Of a stretch of 64,000 bases of DNA, positions 56,760-64,000 are shown one piece after another (position 1 is the stretch's first letter; each line of letters begins with the position of its first letter). This DNA is from Melastoma dodecandrum (taxonomy: Eukaryota; Streptophyta; Magnoliopsida; Myrtales; Melastomataceae), in NCBI GenBank assembly GCA_029817715.1, contig JARUPY010000158.1, positions 496,001 through 560,000 of the forward strand, in the 5' to 3' direction. A model generated the notes under the pieces. That model saw only the letters and a program-made list of their open reading frames with translations. It was not told the origin of the DNA and did not search any database. The position numbers were made by a program, and so were the translations under genes.

Positions 56760-57868
56760 AATTTTCCATATAAAAATAATGTAATAGATTTAAGACGACA
56801 TGAAAAATGGCTCCTTATCTATTATGCAAGTATCACAACAATATTTTATTGTTGTCGAATATCGACGAGCTAAATTAATTATTTCATTAATAACCGGTTT
56901 TTTGTAGATTAGCAACATATAAATAATTTAAATCGCTATTTTTTTCCTTAATGGCAGAAAAGTTTGCGAATCCCTACATATTTTTTTTTTAATATTAATT
57001 GCTCTATACATATTTTTTGTTAGAAAATATTTTATTATAATATTTAAAAGTTAGCTAATCCCAACATAGATTTTGTTGATATTAATGGCAGCAAAGTTTG
57101 GGGATCTCAATGGAGAGCTTGTGGTATTCAAAATTTTTGTTGATATTAATGAGCAAGAAATAAATGTTGTTATGTCCAAATACTAGGTAGGATAAATTTA
57201 TGAAGTATAAGTTTAACTTCTTTAAGAACAAGTCGAACTTACAAAATTCAAATTTTGAGTATTATTTTTAGAAGTTCGAAACTATCTATCCTATTTTGCA
57301 AAATTTTTTCCCGCCTAATATTAAAATGGAACAAAGCTATGCACGGCCTTTTTGTTTATCACATGCTAAAAAAGTGATCGTACCCGGTTTTGATGATGTG
57401 TAATAGGTGTTGAAAATGAAGATATATAGTATGTCACGCTTTCACCTAAAAGTTCCAGCTTATTGAACAGTTCGCGTTAACTACTGTACAACATTATTAT
57501 CAGAGCCAGAGGTCACAGAAGCCCATCCTAAGGCCAAAGAAGGCCGTTGTACATCAATAGTTTACGTTTTGTAACACTACAGAGTTAAGCCTGACACGAA
57601 ACTTCTCTAATTAAGATATGTTTTTTAAAATAAGAAAACTATAACAAAAATATTTTGTACATCATCTTAGGATGGAAAGGTATTATTATTTGTCAATGAT
57701 TCTATTTCTATATATTTTAACGATTAAATAATTTTTAATTATGTTATTAATTCAAATATAGAATATTTCATTGAATATTATTTAAATTAACAAAAACATA
57801 TTATACCATTAAAAGTTGAAAGCAATATATTTTTGCTAATTAAGAAAATTATATTGTTAATAAAGGAA
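56760..57868. other. AT-rich intergenic stretch with a primer-site-like relic
   Basis: Very AT-rich. At 57,488-57,515 GTACAACATTATTATCAGAG followed by CCAGAGG looks like an LTR end next to a mutated Met-tRNA primer site (TGGTATCAGAGCC), but no element follows. No genes are seen. Confidence 0.35.
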
Positions 57869-57985
57869 ACCACATTTTCCTGCAAAGGCCACATCCATCG
57901 ACTCCGTCATTAGCAGGGTCAAAATCATCGACTGTGTCGACAGCATCAACGATTTCTTAACTACCGGCCATATCCACCGAAGCAA
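57869..57985 (-). pseudogene. Truncated paralogue of the cysteine-rich gene
   Basis: The minus strand gives, with one stop and one frame change, the same signal-peptide region as the gene at 56,326: LMLSTQSMILTLLMTESMDV then AFAGKCG, against LASSTLLMIAILVTMHSIDV then AFAGDCE. The leader before the ATG is also shared (AAACAAAT then GGTTGCTTCGG). Homology stops after the first mature Cys, at 57,869. Confidence 0.75.
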
Positions 57986-58024
57986 CCTATTTGTTTAAAT
58001 AGTACCAAATGAGAAAATTATTAC

Positions 58025-58290
58025 TGTTGTAAAGAAACGAAACAAGAAGGAAGAAGATTGAGAAAATACACAAGAGAAAGAACGTAAAAAGGGGGAAATA
58101 ATTTCTTTATTGATTTCGATCGAAGGTACAAAATACTTCTTACAAGACCCTTTATTTATAGTATAACCAAATGAAACGTCTCGGTAGAGGGTCTCGGTAT
58201 ATGAAAGGTGTTTGGTAGATGAAAAGTCTCGGCGGGCGAAGAGTCTCGTACTACTCGGAGTCATAATGGCATTTACAAATATTCATAATA
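58025..58290 (-). mobile_element. Copia F 3' LTR
   Basis: On the minus strand it starts TATTATGAATATTTGTAAATG behind a purine tract (AGGGAGAG) and ends TTCTTTACAACA at 58,025, about 266 bp. A TATA-type ACTATAAATAAAGGG lies near 58,160. The first base is T-A where T-G is expected, a likely mutation. Confidence 0.7.
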
Positions 58291-59340
58291 CTCTCCCTTG
58301 AATGACCATTATGATATTGCCTCTTTAAAAACCTAGCCTCATCGTAAATCTCCAAGTCTCCAAGTATAATATTTTTACTCCTCCTCTTCATAGCCTCATC
58401 GTAAATCTCCAAGTCTACGCATACCGATTTTATGTCTAAGCCTCTCATAGGTCGTCGCAGGCAAAGCCTTTGTAAATAAATCTGCCAGATTGTCTGAAGA
58501 ACGAATTTGTTGAATGTCAATATCACCACTCTTCTGGAGATCGTGAGTGAAAAAGAATTTTGATGATATATTTTTCGTTCTATCGCCTTTGATATATCAT
58601 CCTTTGAGTTGAGCAATGCAAGCAGCATTATCCTCATATAATGTCGTCGGGTCATTCTTATTTACATGTAAACACATGATTCTCTAATGTGATGTATAAC
58701 AGATCTCAACCATACACATTCTTTGCTTGCTTTAGGAATCGCTATAATCTCAAAATGATTAGTAGATGTGACAGTAATAGTCTGCTGCACGATACAACAG
58801 TACCACCACATGTGAATACATAACCCGATTGAGATTTACCATTATGAGGATCGGATAAATATCCTGCATCTGCATATCCTATCAATTTTGCTTCAGGCGT
58901 ATAAGGATAATTTAAACACATATCTGTTGTACCTCGAAGATATCTAAATATGTGTTTTATCACATTCGAATGTCTGCTTGTAGGAGATGAGTTATATCTT
59001 GCTAATAAATTTATAACAAACGATATATAAGGTATAGTATGACTATCAAGATACATTACTGCTCCAATAGCACTAAGATATGGTACTTCAGGATCAATTA
59101 GTTCTTCATCATTCATTCGATGTCGAAATGGGTCTTTATTTACATCAAGCGATCTCACGACCATTGGACTACTCAATAGATACTCTTTATCCATATAAAA
59201 TCTTTTTAATACCTTTGATGTATAAGCAGATTGATGGACAAAAATTTTATTTTCTAAATGCCCAATCTGTCAGCCATGACATAACTTTGTTTTTCCGAGG
59301 TCTTTCATCTCAAATTCTTTCTTGAGGTAATCAACTGTTT
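58291..59340 (-). pseudogene. Copia F RNase H and reverse transcriptase end
   Basis: The frame 59,194-58,742 reads VPYLSAIGAVMYLDSHTIPY, NLLARYNSSPTSRHSNVIKH, IFRYLRGTTDMCLNYPY and GYADAGYLSDPHNGKSQSGY, copia RNase H of a large plant family. Farther on, in other frames, are HISPKFFFTHDLQKSGDIDI and SDNLADLFTKALP, then RLRHKIGMRRLGD. A 57-bp tandem duplication near 58,335 and 58,392 repeats the last codons (GDLEIYDEA). The 5' side stops near 59,340. Confidence 0.88.
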
Positions 59341-59359
59341 CAGACAGTTCATCAGTGGT

Positions 59360-59930
59360 GCGCCAAATTCAAGAACCAAAATGATTGGTGCAAATGCTTG
59401 ATTATCAAAAGATGTGATCTAACAGGAAAAGAGATTGCATAAGTCAATGCCAGGCATGAGGCCCTTAACCAGGATCACTGACAGTCTGTCATCCACCACT
59501 CTTTCAGATATTGCTCTACACTCTGGTCCAGTGAGAGGATCTTTCAGAACCCGCATAGGAGTAATGGCTAAGTCTAGAGAAACCACCACTAGGACTCCTG
59601 CGACATCCCCCCACGAGATTATACTGCCAACCCCACATCGAGACAGAAATGTTATGTGCCAACACAACAGTTGACAGACAACTATTGGCATTTGCGTGAT
59701 CACCGCGTCATCGAGCTGGCAGCTTCCGGGGCCAACCCGGTCCTTGTCTGGCCCATGACCCGGCCTATCATTGCGTGGACTAAATCTACTCAACAAATTA
59801 TTCCAAACTCAATCAAAACAAGTCCGAAGGGAAGGTCTGCGGGATCATGACACCTTTGCTTGGTCTAAGAAACAAGAAGGCATGGAATGTGGTTACATCA
59901 GATAATTTTGGGCTGCTTGATTGTCTTTCT
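59360..59930. other. Unassigned, relatively GC-rich segment
   Basis: Open frames on both strands (59,435-59,674 plus; 59,796-59,419 minus) overlap each other and match no family I know. The segment lies just ahead of an LTR end and may be its upstream part or another insert. Confidence 0.35.
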
Positions 59931-60079
59931 GTAATCTTTTTACAGAAATAGAAGTAAGCGTTTTTATTCACGTGATCTTGTTCTTGTTCTTACATTTATG
60001 TCTGCTTAAAAGTCTTGCCGACCATATTTCTTGAACCTTTTTAATCATCATTGTATCACGACGTGTTCGTCCGCAAACA
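59931..60079 (+). mobile_element. 5' LTR end, Tat-like element
   Basis: This 149-bp end (AGAAATAGAAGTAAGCG, then AAAGTCTTGCCGACCATATT and CGTCCGCAAACA) closely matches 61,464-61,606. It is followed after six bases by a primer-site motif. The LTR start is not resolved. Confidence 0.7.
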
Positions 60080-60085
60080 CGTTTT

Positions 60086-60102
60086 TGGCGACCACAGTGG
60101 GA
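60086..60102 (+). other. Primer binding site TGGCGACCACAGTGGGA
   Basis: It lies directly behind the LTR end at 60,079 and is of the TGGCGACC type found in Tat/Ogre Ty3 elements, which prime with an Arg tRNA. The tRNA assignment is from family knowledge. Confidence 0.6.
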
Positions 60103-61463
60103 GTAGGAAACGAATCTCGTGTGAATATGCGAAATGTCAACACATTTTTTATGCAGTGACTGGGATGATGATCCCTTCTATGACGAAGGGTTGGCTCGGT
60201 CCCCTGATGAAGATTCGGACGAGGCTTTGAAAATTGCAATCTGAGAGTCGGATGCACGAATTACTATAAAAATTGCCCTACGTAGTGTCACGGAGCGGTT
60301 AGAAAGTATTTGTTGGAAATTTGAAACTTTGCGTTTGATGACTTTGCATTTGGTGGTTCTTACTTCGATGCATGTTCATATGGAAACCTGACAAATAACC
60401 ACCAAGAGTGATTCAAAAATATGTAACTCTCCGCAAATTCTTATTAAAACCCGACAAATGGCCATAGAGGATCAACCAATGCATGATGCTCCCAAGATCA
60501 AACGATCGAAAGTGATCTACAATTTCATGGCACTTCTAAAATTCAGTCGAATGAACTAGTCATGCCATTCATAAGGGTAAAAATGTATATTCCCAGTAAC
60601 ATCCGACAAATGATTGTTAAGGGTGATCGACAAATATGTGACACTTCTAAAATTTAATCGACTAAAAATATTAAGCCATTCGAAAAAGTTAATTATGAGA
60701 TGGGGTACGACATTTTGATTCATTGATAAGGGACAAAACTTGTCTTAAAATTAGTGGTTTTGAACCATCAAAGTTAATTTTTCAAAAGTTTCCCTTATTT
60801 AAATTATTGTCGTAATAAAAAACAATTGACTATTTTTCAAAGGGGAATATTTTCGAGTCAATCATCGATTAGAGAATATATTTCCTATCGACTGAGATAT
60901 GTGGCTAGAAAAAGATGACAACGATTAATTCAAAGAAAATCTCTTCATTAATTGTCGAGGATGGCAAACGTTTATACCAGATAATTTTGGATCATATGTG
61001 ATTTGAGTAGAGCACAATCGACTAATATAATATTTAAGTCGATTTAAGAAAAATCTAATTTTCCAAATTAGTCTGTAAAAACCTCATACTAACAAATTTG
61101 ATTTAGTCGATGATCGGCTAAGAGAATAAATATGGAAGATTCTCTCCGTAAAATCTAACTCTATCGATATGAAAGTCTTTGAGAAAATCTAACTGGGACA
61201 AATTAGTCAAGAGAATCTAATCAGTCAAAAATCTAACACAGTCAGACTAGGACAATCTTGAAAAAGATGACAATTAAAACAATAACTTTCAAATGAAAGT
61301 TGAATGATCAATCACTGAATTCTCTATAAATAGAAGGCATGACCAGAAGGTCAAAACATAATAACGCACAAATCAGACACTTTATCTTTATCCTAGTTTT
61401 AGGATAGAATCTATATCCAATCTTTAGGGATCTCTTGTAAACACATGACAATCATTCAAATTC
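60103..61463 (+). mobile_element. Interior and 3' LTR start, non-coding
   Basis: No gag or pol motif is visible in about 1.2 kb. AT content is high and frames are short. An LTR-type TATA box (CTCTATAAATAGAAGGC, TATAAATA at 61,325-61,332) belongs to the downstream LTR. This looks like a non-autonomous or internally deleted element. Confidence 0.5.
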
Positions 61464-61606
61464 CTGAAATCTTTTTCCAGAAATGGAAGTAAGCCTTTTA
61501 TTCACTATGTTATTCTTGTTCTTTACATTTACTCTGTTTAAAAGTCTTGACGACCATATTTCCTTTTTTAGTCCCCGCTATGTCGCGACTTGTTAATCCG
61601 CAAACA
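61464..61606 (+). mobile_element. 3' LTR end, Tat-like element
   Basis: GAAATGGAAGTAAGCC, then TTAAAAGTCTTGACGACCAT and AATCCGCAAACA repeat the end at 59,931-60,079. No primer site follows, as expected for a 3' LTR. Confidence 0.7.
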
Positions 61607-62151
61607 AAATGGAAGCAGCATCACGTGTTCGTCCCTGTTGTATCACTTGATATGGTCATTCGTTTTGGTTCCCAATAGTTGCAGAAGTTGGCAAAATTCA
61701 TTCCTGCCTTTCTGTTAGGGACTTGGTTTCGAGTGTGCTTGGTTCTTTGATGACCACCCTTCTCATCTGCACGAACCGGCACTTGGGAGTGCGGTCCGGA
61801 CAGCTTAGGATTCTCGTGGATTACTTCAAGTAGAACACGGTTGGCCAAATCGATCCCTTCTTGTTTTTGGTTCTTCATATAGGAAATAGGGGACAAAACT
61901 CAACTGACTTCTGTTGATGAAGAATCGTACAATGAATCATATATCGAGATTATTCAAGGTCGATGACCGACATCTCTTGTCCAAACGGTTGTTTCGTTTT
62001 GCGTCGATCTTCTTGATAAACTGAGGCAGCACAACGGCAGCCAGTCTTCATGTAAACGAGCCAGCTTCAAGCCAAGAGAAGTTCAGAGAGAAATTAATTG
62101 AAGAATAAACACCCTTGCTATGATAACTGACAGATGTGGACTACAATGCAA
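61607..62151. other. No recognised gene
   Basis: A 91-codon minus-strand frame (61,896-61,621) is polar with a basic centre (KGGHQRTKHTRNQVPNRKAG) and no known domain. It has no supporting promoter or relative and I do not call it a gene. Confidence 0.35.
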
Positions 62152-62385
62152 TCAAAGGATGTGATCGATGAGGCTTACGATGTTCTTCTCCTCTTCGGAG
62201 ATCAGATCCGTGTGTTTCTTCAGCAGTTCATCTAATTCTACCTTTTCCTCCATTGTGTGAGCCTCATCCTCTTTTCTAGCGATTTCCTCGGCCAGTCTTT
62301 TGATTACGGGATAGTGTATGAGATTCGTCAAAAAGAAATCTTTGCGGAGTCTCCTTCTATTCTTTGGGAAACCCACGTATTTCAT
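62152..62385 (-). CDS. Hypothetical small helical protein
   Basis: The minus-strand frame of 77 codons (ATG at 62,385) has coding-like composition: an N-terminal basic part (FPKNRRRLRKDFFL), then a long charged helix (KRLAEEIARKEDEAHTMEEK, ELDELLKKHTDLISEEEKN). No family is recognised. In-frame sequence continues upstream without a stop for a short distance (RNNLGVRG), so it may be an exon or fragment of a larger gene. No signal peptide or metal-binding motif is seen. Confidence 0.3.
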   Translation of the reverse strand: MKYVGFPKNRRRLRKDFFLTNLIHYPVIKRLAEEIARKEDEAHTMEEKVELDELLKKHTDLISEEEKNIVSLIDHIL

Positions 62386-62693
62386 TCCCCGTACTCCAAG
62401 ATTGTTCCTTATTCTACTTTTTGGCTATAATATATATGGGGGGATAATATTACCTTGAGGATCGAAGAAAAAGGGGAATGAATATTTACTAATATATTTA
62501 CATATATTATGTTTATATCTATTCACTTCACGTGAATCCATATAATATATATATGCGAGGAACAAACATACGTTTAACATATCGCAAGATGAGTTCAAGA
62601 AAAATAAAGGGAAGGGAACTACGTGTTGCGGAAAAAAAAAATCGTCCCATTGAATGGGGTGATTCCCTAAGAAGACTACGAAGGAAGTCGAAC

Positions 62694-62990
62694 TAGGAGC
62701 TTTGTGGAAGGAATTCGACCAATGTCTCGAAGACGTCGGAGCGGAAAAAAAAAGAGCGTTGAGGATGACAACCGAGAAAAAGGAAAAATCACCGACGAGG
62801 AGTACCAACATGATCCGTGTCGTCGAGGAGACCACGATGGGAGGTTGGATGAAGAAATCGGAATTAAGTGCATATGTTGTGGTTTTATTATACAATAAAT
62901 TTGAGATATATGCGCACCATTTTTACATCCGTAATCAATGTGTAAGGTGGTCAAGGAATAAAATTTATAATACATTACCCCCACAGATAA
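62694..62990 (+). pseudogene. CLSY-like (SNF2 family) fragment
   Basis: One plus frame reads ALWKEFDQCLEDVGAEKKR. After a shift in an A-run (62,744) another reads HDGRLDEEIGIKCICCGFII. With two stops this leads into DICAPFLHP and CVRWSRNK. The order LWKEM...L then H-x-x-x-LDEEIGxxCxxCG-x-V then EIKD is that of the segment before the ATPase in plant CLASSY proteins. Those are SNF2-like partners of Pol IV in RNA-directed DNA methylation. Only about 100 codons remain and the frames are broken. Confidence 0.6.
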
Positions 62991-63092
62991 GAGTCGTTCC
63001 ATCAATCCGGTCATAGAGGCAAATCACACTCGGCAAATTTTTCTTTTGGACAAAATTGTTCCACCAAAAGCACTAAAAATAGTATTAAAAAA

Positions 63093-63690
63093 GTGAATGA
63101 AGATGCAGGGGAATCACCAGTAGAGAAGAATGCCACCAGTGAATGTGAGGACGCTTATCTGGCCTTCTGTTATGTTTCGAAAAAAATTTCTGTGATGGCT
63201 AATTCTGAATTGGATTTCAAATCAAAAAGTAAAGGAGATGATGATATTGTGACAGATAAGATGGATTTGCCTAATGAAGGAGGGGTAGATACAAAAAAAA
63301 AAAAAAAAACTGTCCCTAATGAAACTACAAAATCTTCAATGGAAGATTGTGCGAGATTGGAAAAGGATAGTTCTTCGTATGAGTTCCTTGTCAATTGGGT
63401 TGGGAAGTCTCATATCCATAATACTTGGACTTTTGAGTCCTGGCTAAAAGTTCTTGCAAAAAGAAAATTAAAAAAACCTATTGGGCTAAATATGGCAATT
63501 CATTAATAAATATTAGTGAAGAGAGTTAGAATCAGCCCCAGTGTGTGATTGCCCTCAGCTCTTCAAATGGTTTGTGATGAAGCTCTTGTGAAACGGACAT
63601 ACTTGTCTTATGATGAATGCACTTGAGAGAAGTTGGACGGACCTGTTCTTAAAAAATGCTCGCATCGTACTAATGCTTTCTATCAGTTGG
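63093..63690 (+). pseudogene. CHD3-type remodeller (PICKLE-related) fragment
   Basis: The frame 63,093-63,506 starts with acidic/Lys-rich linker text (a run of Lys codons at 63,292-63,310), then gives SSSYEFLVNWVGKSHIHNTW and LKVLAKRKLKK, the second chromodomain of plant CHD3 proteins of the PKR1/CHR4 branch (EFLVKWVGKSHIHNSWISES). After two stops YLSYDECTWEKLDGPVLKK-like text (63,604-63,655; W is a stop here) continues the same domain. The ATPase region is not recognisable in what follows. It is a decayed, intronless-looking copy, possibly retro-derived. Confidence 0.75.
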
Positions 63691-64000
63691 AGCAACTAAC
63701 ACGAACTTACAGAAATTATCTAATTAGAATACAAAGTACAGAAAAATTTGAATTCGTGCATCTGGGAGGTCTACTACTGAGATATTTACTGAGTTGAAGA
63801 AGAGGAATTCCTTCAGACACACAGAAGAATTTCAGAATCCGACCAATGAGCGGATGAAGCTCAATGAACTTTGTTTCGCAAAGCTCTTTTCTACCAGAGC
63901 AGGTACAGCTTCTGCATTCAAGAAAGAAAAATCTAATTTTACAAGGAAAGTGGAAGAAGATCGCATCAACATAAGTGAAGGGCATCTGACCCCCATTTCG
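63691..64000. other. Window end, no clear gene
   Basis: Frames are open on both strands (plus: KLNELCFAKLFSTRAGTASA; minus: 63,985-63,716), but neither matches a family I know. It could be more decayed linker of the CHD3-like fragment. Confidence 0.3.

Noticed and set aside
59419..59796. Overlapping long frames on both strands
   Set aside because: They mirror each other in a GC-rich patch, without family similarity; probably part of an LTR or insert.
62425..62895. 156-codon minus-strand frame rich in Phe and Ser
   Set aside because: It is antisense to the CLSY-like fragment and made of poly-T and pyrimidine runs.
63716..63985. Minus-strand 89-codon frame with several Cys
   Set aside because: No signal peptide or known Cys pattern, and it overlaps sequence that may be the tail of the CHD3-like fragment.

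Overview
The window looks like nuclear DNA of a flowering plant, most likely a eudicot; the species cannot be named from the sequence. The evidence is a CC-NB-LRR resistance gene, a BAHD acyltransferase, a ginkbilobin-like DUF26 protein and the plant-type Ty1/copia and Ty3/gypsy lineages. Real genes are few and most are broken. The rest is nested, decayed retrotransposon sequence.

Layout. 1-2,100: a decayed short copia copy. 2,100-8,000: AT-rich sequence with no gene I can support. 8,010-11,590: a 3'-truncated Ty3/gypsy element on the minus strand, with its Met-tRNA primer site at 11,575-11,587. 13,075-14,548: a two-exon BAHD acyltransferase pseudogene. 14,620-18,344: the 5' part of a second Ty3/gypsy element (2.37-kb LTR, primer site, an intact extra ORF, then a gag start). 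It is cut off by copia A (18,345-21,404), which lies against the interior of copia B (21,415 to about 24,300). 26,218-28,513: a complete solo LTR with matching 5-bp target duplications. 29,313-29,737: two exons of an MRS2-type magnesium transporter with one internal stop. 31,020-31,430: an intact secreted ginkbilobin-like gene.

32,819-37,821: copia D with both LTRs. It abuts an AAA-ATPase fragment whose other side is cut by copia E (38,305-41,215). Copia E carries a piece identical or nearly so to the 5' half of plastid trnY. 41,476-41,734: a lone first exon of an MEB/CCC1-like iron transporter gene. 42,780-45,178: a plant-mobile-domain pseudogene. 45,500-49,046: LTR remnants, ending in the 3' end of a SIRE-type copia. 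49,115-50,960: a roughly 1-kb tandem duplication. It leads directly into a CC-NB-LRR gene (51,125-55,157) whose CC, NB-ARC and first LRRs are open, but whose LRR tail is broken by two stops and a frameshift.

56,326-56,655: a small secreted cysteine-rich gene, with a truncated paralogue of its 5' end at 57,869-57,985. 58,025-59,340: the 3' end of copia F. 59,931-61,606: a pair of related LTR ends with a tRNA primer site but no coding region. 62,694-63,690: fragments of two SNF2-family chromatin remodellers (CLSY-like, then CHD3/PICKLE-related).

The genes do not form an operon-like system. The defence-type genes (NLR, ginkbilobin-like, cysteine-rich peptide, BAHD) are scattered among transposons. 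The least explained item is the intact 151-residue ORF, with its own TATA-like box, between the primer site and gag of the Ty3 element at 14,620.
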